Of a DNA stretch of 64,000 nucleotides, positions 21,456-32,906 are shown piece by piece. Positions within the stretch are counted from its first letter, which is position 1; the number at the start of each line of letters is the position of its first letter. The notes under the pieces were generated by a model. It had not been told where the DNA came from and made no database searches. It worked only from the letters and a program-made list of their open reading frames with translations. The translations under genes and the position numbers were made by a program. Source of the DNA: Piezodorus guildinii (Eukaryota > Arthropoda > Insecta > Hemiptera > Pentatomidae); assembly GCA_023052935.1 (NCBI GenBank), contig CM041292.1:77261669-77325668 (forward strand). Reading direction: 5' to 3'.

Positions 21456-23047
21456 AAAAAAACATTACTGAATATTTCCCGAGTTAGGTATAGTATATTA
21501 TGCAAATAGTATTAATTTTAGATTGCATCCGACAAACATTTTAGACACATGCTGTAAGAATTGACCATAATCCGCAAAACATTGTTTTCATTGAATTACT
21601 AAAATTTGAAATTCAATATAGGCAGCTATTTAATATGAATTAACCGTGAAATACCTAGGTAATTCTTGCTCAAGACTTTACAAATATTTTTCAATAAGGT
21701 AATTTCAAATAATTTCCAGGACATCTCGCGGACCCCTTGGTCATAGTCTGCGGGCCCTCAGGGGGATCAGAGGACCATTGCACTAGAGAAAATTCTAAAG
21801 ATAATTTCAGTATCTTATATTGTTGATACATCTTATCATACAGAATCTTAATTTCAGTGATACTATGTTGAGAAATCAACCTTTTTTCTGAGATAAAACC
21901 GCAGTACGACAACTCATGGACCCAGACATGCTCGGATAGACCCCGATCTGCAGGACGGCCTCCTGGTTGACATTGTGCGCCGAAGAACGGTGGGAGGCCA
22001 GTGGAGTGGCAGTAAAGACTTCTCGCTCCGGCGGCTCTTGGAGAGAGGACCATTACTGCTCGAGGGCCAATTAACCATTCCCTTCCTCAAAGGACATCGA
22101 GGGCTCTTTACCGCACCAGTCCTTTCTATTTGCCTCATGTGTCAACATTATCCGGCTTAAAGGATTGCTTTTTTTTTTTTAAATAAATATAATAATAAAC
22201 CACTTTTTGAAGCACAACTTCTTTAGGCGCGACTAGGGGTAACTGAATGCTTTGGATGAAATCAATGCAATGGAAACGCTTTACGGCGATGACGCGTTTA
22301 CAAAGCATCTGCTTCTTAAATATTAATGCTATATGTCTGCTGTATGCTCATAATAATAATCTTTGTATTAATAAATATTTTAACCCTTTAAACTGTATTT
22401 TTTATTATAAAACACAAACGTTCATGGAAAGAGTCAAATGGGTAGAATGTTATTTATTACGAACAAATTTGGCCTACTTAATCCAGCGAGGTTATGCTGT
22501 ATATTCCTATTTTATTCGGTTTATTAAAATTTTATATTTCAAATGAACTACTTAAATACATTATAAAAGTTTAACTTATTTATTGCCACATGGAGTCCCA
22601 TTTACGTTTCCGTGAAACATCTCAGAATTTGGGACAGAAATAATTTTAACAATGTTAGTTTAGTTAGTTGTTTTTTATTGAAGATTACTTGTACGATGAT
22701 GTACGTAGGCAACACTGAACCTATATAACTTCCCTCGTAGCAACATATGTTCATAGGTTTATGGGCTTATGAAATTTGAAAAGTAGAATTAATGATTCTC
22801 ATTTCAGTTACCATGAACCTATCATTTCATATTCAGTCTGTCTAAGAAAAGGAAAATCCTGAAAGAAAACCCCGGTCCTCCAGGTTAGGGGTTGTCGTTT
22901 GGGTTAGCTGCTCAACGGTGTAAAATTTGCTTTGCTAAAAACTGTCAAAACAGAGTCTCGGATTCAGACGGATTATATGGATATTTAAATTATAATAATA
23001 ATTGATCTAATCTATTTATTATTTATAACATTTTATATAAATAAGTT
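21456..23047. other. No gene recognised; possible hAT end near 21710-21785
   Basis: The minus strand of 21710-21785 reads like the end of a Charlie-type hAT element (GCAATGGTCCTCTGATCCCC, then GGGCCCGCAGACT and GGGGTCCGCGAGA), but no partner end or TSD was found. ORFs at 21691-22160 overlap on both strands in a GC-richer patch and show no recognisable domain. The rest is AT-rich. Confidence 0.3.
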
Positions 23048-23522
23048 TATATTTATTTTTATTTATTTATTTTTTTTTTTATTGAGAAATATTACAATTT
23101 GTTGCATAATGAACAGTAGTAATAGAGATGTAGTACACATTCATACAATATATACAGCCAATAATGATAAAGTCAAATTACATAAAATCGGAAATAAATA
23201 AATTCAAATATATACAAAAAAACAACAACAAGGAACAAATCAAAACAACAACCTGTAGTAGAGATAAATACAAGTTGGGAAATAAATAAAAATAATACAA
23301 GCAAACTTAACTATATACAATATATACAATCAGCCAAAGGAACCCTAGACTCGGCTGCTCCCCCCACAAGTGGGGGGAGAAGCGGAATCCAAGAGATCCC
23401 AGCGCCTCCCACTCAGCGCTTCACTGGTGTATGCCAGTGGAGGCCGAGCCAGAGCGGAATAGCCACAAACATACAGTACATGAGTGGAGGATCTGACCAG
23501 TGTCAGAACTCCAGATAAATGT

Positions 23523-26201
23523 TTACAAAACGTCGCGGGGCCACTGCCGTTTCAATCTTCGAGGAGGATTGTAGGGATGGGTGAAGCTGGAAAGCGATTG
23601 AGCAAGAGGATTAGGATGATGAAGAAGGTTCTGATGGAATTTGGAGAATTTGGATGGTACCAGGTCTAAAATAAATGGAATATAAAGGTCATGGTGTAGG
23701 GTACAGTTGGTAACGTAATAAGGAGCATTAACTATTGTTCGGAGGACTTTGGATTGGAAGGATTGGATACGTTTGATGTTAGAATGTTTAGTTGTCCCCC
23801 ATAGTTCAAGTCCGTAGGTCCACATAGGTTTCAGTACTGTCTTATATATTAGTAATTTGTTGTCGACTGTAAGATGAGATTTTTTGTTTAGTAATTTGTA
23901 TAACCGGCCGAATCTGCGGTTGAGTTCTATCCTTTTAAGTCTCGTATGTGGGTTCCACGTCAGTCTTTTGTCTAGTAAAAAGCCAAGGTACCGGACTGTG
24001 TCTGAGGAAGGAAGCAGTATGGAATTGAATTTAACTGTTGGACAGGATTTACGTCGAAGGGTGAAGGTGACGTGTGTACATTTGCTTTCGTTCACCTTAA
24101 TTCGCCAAGCCTTACACCAGTCTTCGACAAGGGAAAGGTGCCTTTGAAGATTTAGAGATGCTACTTCAGGATCGGAATTGGATGATAAAATGGCTGTGTC
24201 GTCAGCAAATGTTGCCAGAAAGGTATCGGGATCGGTAGGGATATCGGCGGTGTAGAGGATGTAGAGGACGGGTCCTAAGACGCTGCCTTGAGGAACACCG
24301 GCCTCAACAGTATAATGTTTGGAAAATTCGGAACCACAGCGAACTCGGAAGGAGCGGTTTGATAAATAGGATCGGAGGATTAGGTATAAGGATTGAGGTA
24401 AATGGGTTTTGAGCTTAAAGAGCAATCCCGGGTGCCACACCCGGTCAAAAGCTTGAGCTATGTCCAGAAAGGCACCCGAACAATACTCCTTGCACTCAAG
24501 GGCAGAGGAAATGTGATCCACAACTCGGAGTCCTTGCTGAACTGTGGAATGTTGAGAACGAAATCCAAACTGATGCGAAGGAAAATTTTTAAATTTATCT
24601 AGGATTCGTTTTAGTAGGAGCTTTTCGAAAATTTTTGAGAGGATCGGAAGTAGGCAAATAGGTCTGTAAGATGACGTGCTGTTGGAAGGTTTGCCTGGTT
24701 TCAGGAAAAGGATGATAGTTGAATGTTTCCATAAGAGACGAAAATAGGTAGTGCGTAGGATACTGTTATAAAGATATGTAAGGAATGTAATGGCTTTCTG
24801 TGGAAGTTGTCTTAAGATCTGAGGCGTGAGGAGATCATATCCAGGGGATTTACGGAGAGGAAGCTTTTTAAGAAGATATTTGACCTCAGAGGGATTAACT
24901 GCTTTAGGAGGTAAGGAGAGTGGTATTGGCGAAGTAAGGAACTGTTCAACTGTTGAAGTATGGTTTGGATTCAACTCAGGATGAGGAGTGAAAACTTTGG
25001 AAAGGTGCTGTGCAAATTCCTGGGCCTTATCCTTGTCAGAAGCAGCCCAGGAACTATCACCGCGCAGGAGAGGATGGGAAATCGTGTGAGTATTCAGGAT
25101 TCTCTTCGTGACATTCCACAGAGAATTGTCACGAGTCGAGAGAGAGGAGAGGTAGGAATTGTAGGATTGGGAACGAAAGGTCGCCAACTCCCGCTTTAAT
25201 TTTCTACAATAAAAGTTATAAGAGCGGCGATCTTCTGGGTGGCGGGTGCGTTGCCATAATGTTCTGGCTCGGCGCTTGGTGTTGATGAGGTCCGTCAGGT
25301 GTTGTGGTGAATGGCATTTGTAAGGAATAATTTGGGATTGTTTAGGAAAGGAGGCAGTCCAGGCAGCTTGTTGAATCAAGGTTGTAAAGGAATATACGGC
25401 ATCATCAAGGTCAGAAGGGGTTTTGAGAGTTACTCTGAGGTCGATATCATTGGTGAGGATTTCGCGGAAGAGGTTCCAGTTGATGGGGCCTCTGATGAAT
25501 GACGGTGGGAAAGGTTTCGGAATAGGAGTCATGGATACATTTAGGATTAATGGACTATGATCAGAGGATAGTTCATCAAGGCGAGTTACGGAATAGTTCA
25601 GGGAGCCTAATCTGCTGTGGATGAAGAAGTCGAGGATGTCTGGATTACGGTTAGGATCTGTTGGCCAGTAGGTAGGGGAATCGGGAGGTAGGAGATTAAG
25701 GCGTCTGGAGTTGAGTGCAGACTGCAATGTCCGTCCACGAGTATTTGTTGTTCTGCAACCCCATTGTTGGTGCTTCGCGTTCAAGTCTGCACCCAGAATA
25801 AAGTGATTCCCCAATGAGTTGAGGAAGGAACCAAATTGGGTAATAGAAATAGAATTTTTAGGAGGGCAGTATGCTGATGCGATGACTAGCGGAAAGGAAA
25901 AGGTCTTGATTATAATAGAGGTGGCTTGTAGGAAATCGTGGGCGGGGAGTGGGTGTAAGTGATGGGAGAGGGATCGGTTGACAATGACAGCAGTACCGGC
26001 ATGGGCTTTGCCGTCTGGATGGTCTGTCCGGTATGTTGTGTATTCAGGTATTTTGAAGTACTGTTTAGTGGTTAGTCTAGTTTCAGTAATGAGTGCAACG
26101 TCAACTTTTTTGTCTTGGAGTAAGGCTGTAAGTTCGTCAGTGTGAGTTCTAACACCATTCGCATTCCATAGGAGAATAGATAAGGAGTTAGGTGAGGTCA
26201 T
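23523..26201 (-). CDS. Jockey-A ORF2p: endonuclease and reverse transcriptase
   Basis: An 892-residue polyprotein that nicks target DNA and reverse-transcribes the element RNA from the nick. The N-terminal APE-type endonuclease keeps its usual acids: N13 (LLWNAN), E40 (LITETRL), D139/N141 (GADLNAKHQQWG) and D214-H215 (SDHSPLI). The RT follows: YRPICLLPI near 512, AFLDIAQAFDRVWH with D580, GVPQGSVLGP near 635 and the FADD catalytic box at about 665-668. The C-terminal thumb/connection has VRYLGFLLDKRLTWNPHTRL and ends RRLKRQWPRDVL. There is no RNase H domain, as usual for Jockey. The start ATG follows the ORF1 stop with no gap and in the same frame, suggesting reinitiation or readthrough. Length and order fit Jockey-clade ORF2. 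Confidence 0.96.
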   Translation of the reverse strand: MTSPNSLSILLWNANGVRTHTDELTALLQDKKVDVALITETRLTTKQYFKIPEYTTYRTDHPDGKAHAGTAVIVNRSLSHHLHPLPAHDFLQATSIIIKTFSFPLVIASAYCPPKNSISITQFGSFLNSLGNHFILGADLNAKHQQWGCRTTNTRGRTLQSALNSRRLNLLPPDSPTYWPTDPNRNPDILDFFIHSRLGSLNYSVTRLDELSSDHSPLILNVSMTPIPKPFPPSFIRGPINWNLFREILTNDIDLRVTLKTPSDLDDAVYSFTTLIQQAAWTASFPKQSQIIPYKCHSPQHLTDLINTKRRARTLWQRTRHPEDRRSYNFYCRKLKRELATFRSQSYNSYLSSLSTRDNSLWNVTKRILNTHTISHPLLRGDSSWAASDKDKAQEFAQHLSKVFTPHPELNPNHTSTVEQFLTSPIPLSLPPKAVNPSEVKYLLKKLPLRKSPGYDLLTPQILRQLPQKAITFLTYLYNSILRTTYFRLLWKHSTIILFLKPGKPSNSTSSYRPICLLPILSKIFEKLLLKRILDKFKNFPSHQFGFRSQHSTVQQGLRVVDHISSALECKEYCSGAFLDIAQAFDRVWHPGLLFKLKTHLPQSLYLILRSYLSNRSFRVRCGSEFSKHYTVEAGVPQGSVLGPVLYILYTADIPTDPDTFLATFADDTAILSSNSDPEVASLNLQRHLSLVEDWCKAWRIKVNESKCTHVTFTLRRKSCPTVKFNSILLPSSDTVRYLGFLLDKRLTWNPHTRLKRIELNRRFGRLYKLLNKKSHLTVDNKLLIYKTVLKPMWTYGLELWGTTKHSNIKRIQSFQSKVLRTIVNAPYYVTNCTLHHDLYIPFILDLVPSKFSKFHQNLLHHPNPLAQSLSSFTHPYNPPRRLKRQWPRDVL

Positions 26202-27572
26202 TTATGGATTTTTTAAGTTAGGAATAAGATTTGATACAAGATTCGTGAGGATTGTTATTAGGGGCATGACAAGGGATTTGATTTCGGAAATGAAGGATGT
26301 CATCAGACTGGTAAGATCTGTGGCATTTGAAGGAGGGGGAATATGAGAGATTTGTTGTGGATGAGGATTTTTAGGACTGATTACGTTTTGAGAAAGAGGT
26401 ATTTGTGGAATGGATTGAGGATATTGAGGTACATTTTGTAGTTCCGGCAGGGCCTCGGCTTCAGTACATTGGTTCCCACCTCCAAGTAAGTGGGCAAATG
26501 ATACATTGGCATCGATTAATTTTGAGGGTTCTCTTCTAGTTCTAGCCTGTCTTGTTGTTTCATCCAGTAATTGGGGTTTTTGATACCTGGTCCTTAGTTC
26601 CTTATAGATTTGGCATCCTTTGTAGTTGGCCGGGTGGTCCTTGAGGCAATGAGCACATACAGCGGGTGTTGACTTCGGTTTTGTACATTCCACAGACTTG
26701 TGCTGTTCACCGCATTTCACGCAGCGTGGTATGTGGTGACAGTAACTTTTGGTATGACCATACGCCTGACAATTGTAACACTGAACAATTTCTCTCTTTG
26801 TATAAGGTTTTTCGACTCTTACACTTGTATAATACAGTCTTTTTAGATCATAAATTTTTTCTACTCCTGCTAATGGTTCCAAGTCAGCGAAGAATAGAGG
26901 CAGTTGAACTCTATCTTTTATGACATTAGTGACTTGTCGCACTTTGTAACCCATCTCCATGAGTTCTTCTTTGATAGCGTCAACTGGTGTTGAAGGGTGT
27001 AGATTTCTGATCACAACTCTAAGAGCTCTCTCTTGCCGTAGCTGATAAGTGTGAAAATTCGCTTTAGTTTCAGTTAGGTATTTCACAATTTTTCTATATG
27101 CCTCGGCGGTGGTCGGTGATATTTTGGTGTCATTGATTCTACTCATACAGTAGTAGCTGGTGGATTCGGTAATCTTGTTTAATTGCGCACATAACAACTG
27201 GAAATTTTTAATATTTTTGACAAATATCGGTGGAGGCCGTGGTTCACTGGGTGTAGGAGCAGATTCCATGTTTTCTTTTTCATTATGTAGGATTTGAAAA
27301 GGATTTGGGGTGAAAAACGGAGATTCGTCAGTCATCCCCTGTGACGATGTGCCAGGCTGTGGTTCAGATTCTGTATTAGAACCTGAAGGGGTTGCTTGTT
27401 GATTTAATTTTTTATTAGTATCACGGCGGGGTCTTTGTTTTATGGGAGACGTGATTGAACCACTAGATCTAGATCTTTTAGTTGATGCTTTGGAGGACAT
27501 CACTTGGTGAAAATATCGCATTTCATGTGAAGAAGATAATAAGAAAATAACTAGATGTTGGTAATAAAACAA
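26202..27572 (-). CDS. Jockey-A ORF1p: gag-like nucleic-acid binding protein
   Basis: A 456-codon ORF (start at 27572; Met25, MSSKASTKRSRSSGS, is an equally good start). Residues 25-75 are basic and low in complexity. Residues about 120-260 resemble the domain preceding zinc knuckles in insect Jockey gag proteins (NFHTYQLRQERALRVVIRNL, then IKEELMEMGYKV). Three CCHC knuckles follow: C265-C268-H273-C278, C284-C287-H291-C296 and C306-C309-H313-C320. The C-terminal 130 residues are proline- and glutamine-rich and end in a hydrophobic stretch (SLMTSFISEIKSLVMPLITI). It should bind the element RNA and form the ribonucleoprotein. It ends TAA, immediately followed by the ORF2 ATG. Confidence 0.94.
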   Translation of the reverse strand: MFYYQHLVIFLLSSSHEMRYFHQVMSSKASTKRSRSSGSITSPIKQRPRRDTNKKLNQQATPSGSNTESEPQPGTSSQGMTDESPFFTPNPFQILHNEKENMESAPTPSEPRPPPIFVKNIKNFQLLCAQLNKITESTSYYCMSRINDTKISPTTAEAYRKIVKYLTETKANFHTYQLRQERALRVVIRNLHPSTPVDAIKEELMEMGYKVRQVTNVIKDRVQLPLFFADLEPLAGVEKIYDLKRLYYTSVRVEKPYTKREIVQCYNCQAYGHTKSYCHHIPRCVKCGEQHKSVECTKPKSTPAVCAHCLKDHPANYKGCQIYKELRTRYQKPQLLDETTRQARTRREPSKLIDANVSFAHLLGGGNQCTEAEALPELQNVPQYPQSIPQIPLSQNVISPKNPHPQQISHIPPPSNATDLTSLMTSFISEIKSLVMPLITILTNLVSNLIPNLKNP

Positions 27573-27830
27573 TAACTAAAGAAAAGAAAACCAATCCCGG
27601 CCTTGCCGAGCTATTGGCAATCAGCTGATGTGAAGAGGTTACCCAGCATTCACTTTACACCGTAAATTGTAACAAAACTTACTGTTGTTTGCTCCAATAT
27701 TTACTGCTGTTGTTATCCTGTAGTCTGGTGATGTTTTCAAGATTGCACTGAAGAGAATTCAAACTGAAAAAGCATGAAATCCAAGAGCCGATTTGAAAGA
27801 TGACTGCTATACACATGCGCATGCGCAGAG
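27573..27830 (-). promoter_or_regulatory. Jockey-A 5' UTR with presumed internal promoter
   Basis: The 258 bp between the 5' terminus (CTGCGCATGCGCATGTGTAT) and ORF1, also present in copy 1. The alternating GCGCATGCGCAT motif lies exactly at the start. Jockey-type LINEs carry a downstream, internal Pol II promoter in this position; I see no TATA box, and the promoter call is by family analogy. Confidence 0.45.
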
Positions 27831-27840
27831 TATATTTATT

Positions 27841-29279
27841 AATGTTTTCATATTACCAATGTATACTTTTTTCTAATACTAACATGACCAATATCAAAGA
27901 ATTCTTACTTCAACCCAGCGTAAAGGTTACATTTGCACATCTTTTTTTGTTGCTCCACAACAAAATAAATTAGTACCCAGCTAACCCAACACTAAAACTC
28001 TAGATGATTCAATTCCATTTTAAAAAGTATAAAAAAGAAAATAATGGACTATTATGAATATAATGGATTATGAGTTTTCAGCACTTTGTGTGCCGAATTA
28101 TAAGTTTAAGTCTATTCATAAGATTACTTAATGCAAGAAAAAAATATGAATAAACTTAACTATTTTTTGTAGTCAAAGATGTCAGCACCTTAATTGAACT
28201 TTAATATTAACCCATTCATAGTATTTTCTTAATAGCTCTTATCTATCCTTGATGAATAGGAATAGTAAATGAACTATTTAGGAAATCCATGGCTCCAAAA
28301 ATTTATTTTTATAACTATTTGATAATTGAATATTTCTTATATGTTGAAAGTATGTAAGAGTGTATCGTATTCACTCTCACCAAATGTCAGGAATTTCACC
28401 TCACCTACACCTATCTGTTTTCTCACCGTGTAGCGCGGTCTTCACAACACACACAAAGTAAAAATTGTGTGTTGCGCACACCAGATTTTTTTTTTGTTTC
28501 TAAGAAATGTTATCAGGGTATATATTTAAGCATTTAAGTACATTTTAAGTTGCTAACATATTTTAAAAGTCTTTTCACAATTAGATTCAAGGAAGTGCAA
28601 ACTAACACCTGCACATACTTATAGTATAGCAACGTAAGCTTGACGCAAGAATTGCCAGGAAATGGTCCAGCTGCTGTTGCTCATTAGCATGCGAATGGCA
28701 CTTGGCGGGGGAGGTTAAGCGTGAGATAAAGAAAAGAAGGTGGAGGTGCAGAAGGGAGCGATGAGACAGCGTGGAGCCTCCAGGGACCCCAAGACTAATG
28801 CCGAGAGTTGACACCTGGACGGCCCGGCTACCTGGAACTCTTCTCTACAGGAAGTCGGCATCGGATGGTATTCACAAAAGGACGTTCCCAGAACAGTTCT
28901 TTTTATCTGGAAATCTTTTAGGATTGTTTCAGAGTCACACCTCTCCCGGGAACCTTACCTGTAAAGGTTGTTTTTACAAATTATATACCCTTTATTCTTT
29001 TCTGTGGCAAGGACTTCATAAGTGTCAGCTTAACATTTTTGCCCATTATGGCCTTTTGTTGTGGTTGTCGTGGCGAAATGTGTGACTAAACGTACTGTTC
29101 TTAGCACCACCAAAAAAAGAAGAATTTATTTTTTTTATTGATGAACCGGTACCTGAATCTAATTTGTAATAAATAAATGACATAGCATTTGGTTTAATCA
29201 TGAAAATCCTATTTAATCCTCAATTTTGGTTTATTATTTTCAATAATGAACCTTTGTAATCGACACACAAAAAAATATT
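27841..29279. other. No gene recognised; GC island at about 28620-28900
   Basis: AT-rich flanks. The island has CAGCTGCTG (E-box) near 28671 and CATTAGCATGCGAATGG (POU/homeodomain-like) near 28682. Short ORFs on both strands of the island lack any family match. A weak similarity to the repeat D terminus (GTGTGTTGCGCACACCAGAT) lies near 28468. Confidence 0.3.
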
Positions 29280-29625
29280 ATCCCCCTTTCCCCTTCAAAA
29301 TTCTAGGGCTTACGTTTCAAGATTCGTTGAAAGAATTAAAAAAATCCGTTTCTCCTAATTAATAAATACATAACAAAACTGTTTACTTTTAGTGACATTT
29401 CATCGAAAATTAAATTTTCGACAAAGTGAAAAAAGAATCATTGAAATTGCTTAACAACTAGCTGAGATATAGCGTTTTGAAATTAGGAGTAGTGATATGA
29501 TATTATCCTTTGAATTATTACTTTTCATATAACTTAATTGCCTATCAACAGCTATATAAACAGTTATAACCTAATATTGTTATTTGGAAATAATAAACTA
29601 TTGTGTAATAATTTGCAGCCTTTTT
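29280..29625 (+). repeat. Dispersed repeat E, copy 2
   Basis: Shares TTACTTTTCATATAACTTAA, TATATAAACAGTTATAACC and ATTTGGAAATAATAAAC with 9990-10165. The upstream part (29300-29480: GTTTCAAGATTCGTTG, AACTAGCTGAGATATAGCG) resembles the ~115-bp units of the copy at 47.6-48.2 kb. Confidence 0.5.
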
Positions 29626-29837
29626 ATTTACGCAAGTAAATGATATTTCGGACGTCAAAGTGGACTGCTAACTCTGATCCCAGGAAATGCCGACAGAAGG
29701 CTAAAGTGGAGTTGGATGAGAGACCTCCTTTTGTAATTCATGCTGGTTTCATTTATTATTGAAAGGTGTAAATAAAGATTAAAGAAGAATTGTATGATTA
29801 AAAAAATTAAGTTAAAAAAAAAAAAAAATTGCTATCT

Positions 29838-30405
29838 AGAACTCCTGCTTGGCAAACGTCTTACATGGAATCCTCACACAAGACTGAAACGACAAGAAAC
29901 TGCCCGCCGCTTTCGGTTCCGTAAACACTTACTGGAAAGACGCTTTAACCTCCCACTTAACTAGAAAAGGCTCATATAAATCACCATTATAAGGCCTATC
30001 TGTACTTATGGAGTTGAACTTTGAGGCTCCACTAAATCATAAAATTCTTTCCTTATTCAATCCTTACATTCCAATGCCCTTCGAAAAATCCTTAATGCTC
30101 CTTTGTCACGACTAAACTCATCAATCAAGCAAGACCTTAATGTTCCATATGTTGCTGCTTTGGCAAAATCCATCCCCACTCTAACCCATAAGTTTCAATC
30201 CTTGCTTCCTCTTCCGTTCCTGACAATCGTCCAAGGCGACTGAAAAGAATATGACCACGAGACCTTCTAGTTTAGCTTAGCTACTGGAATTCTGCCAATG
30301 GGCAGTTTCTCTTCATGTCTTTTTCATGTATTTTATCTCACAGCTTATTTACTTGATGTATAATCCAAAACAGTTGTTTATATCAATAAATTAAAAAGAA
30401 AAGTT
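29838..30405 (+). pseudogene. Degenerate Jockey-B 3' fragment
   Basis: The translation shows KRLTWNPHTRLKRQETARRF-type sequence at 29855-29915, IIRPICTYGVEL near 29990, LNAPLSRLNSSIKQDLNVPY near 30090 and the 3'UTR motif ATTCTGCCAATGGGCAGTTT near 30288. It contains several stops. It is older than the copies at 18375 and 42561. Confidence 0.8.
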
Positions 30406-31129
30406 TAATCCAATAAATTAAATCAAAACAATACTCAATAAAACATGATTCAAAAAGTCCTCCTGGTTTAGCAAGACACTCCAATATAAAGAGTGATAGA
30501 TGTATGATGTCACATATTTTAGATATTACATAAATAAACCATTTAATTTTAATTTTTTTAGTCTAATTATTTCGACTGTCAAAAATGAAAAAAACAAAAA
30601 AAATATATGTATTATTTGTGAGAAATGTTTTTAATTGCTTCCATCCAGAAAATCGGTCCACGATAGACCGCCACAGACCCAGGCGTATTACTGTGGAAGG
30701 TGTTACAGGCTTGTGGAGAGGTTTTGTGCTCAATGGTAGAGCTGAGAAAAGTCGAATTTGAGGCCTGATTGAAGAAGGGTCTCTCCAACATTTCCACAAT
30801 GGCCGGGGCATTTCTTTAACGCATTATTTGCTACCCCCGAGGCTTAACTCCCTTTGTAGTTGCCAAAGATAAGTCCTTTTCAAAAGCTGCCCTAAAACCC
30901 GTCAAAACTTTCTGCACAATACAGTCCTCTTTACATTGTATCGTAAGAGCTGCTTTTTCCTTCAAAACAACTTTCTTCTTGGAAAATAATAAAGATCAAC
31001 AGAATTCGGTGTAGAAAGCAAAGCGAGTTATTGAATGACGAACAAATGGCCTGTAGCATTATCTAAATATTTAAGCGTTTCAGTAAAATACAAAACTTCT
31101 ACTAACTCACAGGATCATTCATATCAATA
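30406..31129. other. No gene recognised
   Basis: AT-rich with a modestly GC-richer patch at 30640-30860. Two overlapping antisense ORFs of 61-82 codons there have no recognisable domain. Confidence 0.3.
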
Positions 31130-31640
31130 ATTGAATAACCCACAACCAAAATTTCTTTATCAATTACGATTTTCTCAATCATGGCTCTAACGATTTTGAT
31201 TAAACTCATTATTAATATAGTGAAATAAGCTTTAACTTTATATAGTTTTTGTTCCGATTGAAAAAGTGCGGCTGGGTTTAAATGCGTTTTTTAAATGTTT
31301 GTTCAATGTATCTCTAATTTTTAAAACATTTACCATAATACTCTTGAATTAATATTGAAATAGTCTTGTTGGACTAAAACCCCAAGTGTTGATTTATCTT
31401 TCTTCTAAAGCACCTTTAATTTCGTTTATTCCAAATAATTAACCATTTCAGATTGGTACCATTGCTGGAAAAAGGGTTAAATATGGAATTTGAAAGAATT
31501 TGGTTAACAACTAAAGAAGAAACAATCAAAATTGTTCTCATTTTTTTTTCTCACAAAAATAACAATAGTAAGCAATATTTATGCATAATATAAAACTTAA
31601 AATTTTAGAAAAAATTTGTATCTTTATAAAATTGTAGAAG
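31130..31640 (+). repeat. AT-rich dispersed repeat D, plus copy 1
   Basis: Landmarks shared with 31900-32520 and 53020-53437: AACGATTTTGATTAAACTCA, GGGTTTAAATGCG and GGTTAAATATGGAATTTGAA. Non-coding. Confidence 0.5.
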
Positions 31641-31899
31641 GTGTTATATGATGTGTTTTTGATGAGTTTTTATTGTATTGTATATAATAAATTTTATTAA
31701 AATAAATGACTATATTGAAAAAATAAAAAACCAACTTGTTCAAGTGTTTGCTTTTACCACCGAAAATACACCTTTTAAGGCTCCTGGGTCTAAATGACCA
31801 CATGTATGTTGAACACAATAATGATGACCGCCTAGTTCAAAAACGACGAGTCGTTTAAAATCAAAATTTAGCAAATTCAGCGAACCAGAAGATTATGCA

Positions 31900-32520
31900 T
31901 TTTACACTTTTTTTATGATTTCTCAAAAACAGCTTTAAGGATTTCGCTATTTCGATGTAAAATGTAATGGGCTTCACATAATGTGGGTTTCATTCAGATC
32001 AAAATAGTCTGTCTGGGCTTAAATGCCGATATGTATTTGTTTTGTACCTTTAACTTTGTCGATTCAGAAAAATTAACAATATCCCATTGTTAGCATTAAT
32101 AAAAAACGAGTAAATATACAATGTGAAAGATTTTGATAAACAGGTAAAGATGAAAGCTGTAGGAGTATTTTTATTTATTTGTTGTTTTGTTTTTTTTAGA
32201 ACATAAGAAAAGTAATATAGATGTACACTATAACCATTGGAGAGCTAAGGATTTTAGAAAAAAATGATATCATATATACAAAGCTGTAAAACGTAATACA
32301 GAAAGAAAAAAGGGCATTAACTTAAGTGATTATTGTAAATAACAATTGTAAATTATTTAATCTAAAACATATGTTTCCATTGAACTCAATGTAATTTTTC
32401 AAATCTAAATTTATTTAAAAGTTTTTTAATTGATTTTAACAACGGAAATAGTGTGCTGCGCTCATCATATTTTCTTTATTTAACAATTTATTTGAAGAAG
32501 AGAGGTAAGTGAAAATGTAT
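31900..32520 (+). repeat. AT-rich dispersed repeat D, plus copy 2
   Basis: Shares TGTAAAATGTAATGGGCTTC, CTTAAATGCCGA, AGCATTAATAAAAAACG and a GTTTTGTTTTTT block with 53020-53437. The distal end GAAGAGAGGTAAGTGAAAAT near 32497 corresponds to the terminus of the minus copies. No ORF. Confidence 0.6.
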
Positions 32521-32540
32521 AACATTGTGCTAAGGAAAAA

Positions 32541-32865
32541 TTGAGACGTTGATTTCCAAAAAGTACTAAAGGACATTTTTTACAAAATTGATTTGTTTAC
32601 ATATTTGTATTCTCATCAATTAATTATGTCTAAATCTCCTATTTGATTTTATCTAATGAACATTTAATTTCGTTCCAAATTATACCAAAACATCTCATTT
32701 CATATCTTTTATATGATGTTATTAATATACTAAAAAAACAATTCTGGATTTAAATGTTAAAAGAATCAAATTAGCTAATTTAATAATATAATATTTAGTG
32801 ATTTTTGCGCCTCCTGTAAAATTTCCTAGAATGGATATAGTACCTTTTGGAAATCAACGTCTCAA
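32541..32865. repeat. Inverted-repeat element (28-bp arms)
   Basis: The arms are 32541-32568 (TTGAGACGTTGATTTCCAAA...) and 32838-32865 (inverted), 27 of 28 identical. The element is about 325 bp of AT-rich, non-coding sequence. No obvious TSD. It lies beside a Penelope-type hammerhead motif, so it may be part of a PLE terminal repeat. Confidence 0.65.
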
Positions 32866-32906
32866 TTCGAGGCTGTAAAAGTACATCACCACTTCCATTA
32901 AATAAT

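Larger units (their letters stand above)
23058..27830 (-). mobile_element. Jockey-A copy 2: full-length, both ORFs intact
   Basis: A 4.77-kb Jockey-clade non-LTR retrotransposon. The order on the minus strand is a 5'UTR of about 260 bp, ORF1 (456 codons), ORF2 (892 codons), a 3'UTR of about 450 bp and an A-rich tail. The exact 10-bp TSD TATATTTATT flanks it at 23048-23057 and 27831-27840. No frameshift or stop interrupts either ORF. It therefore looks potentially autonomous. Its near-identity with copy 1 points to recent activity of the family. Confidence 0.97.

Noticed and set aside
21691..22160. Overlapping ORFs on both strands with cysteine and arginine content
   Set aside because: They overlap each other in a GC-richer patch, with no domain and no splice context I could defend.
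30563..30811. 82-codon antisense ORF
   Set aside because: No domain, overlapped by another frame of similar length, and with no codon-level support.
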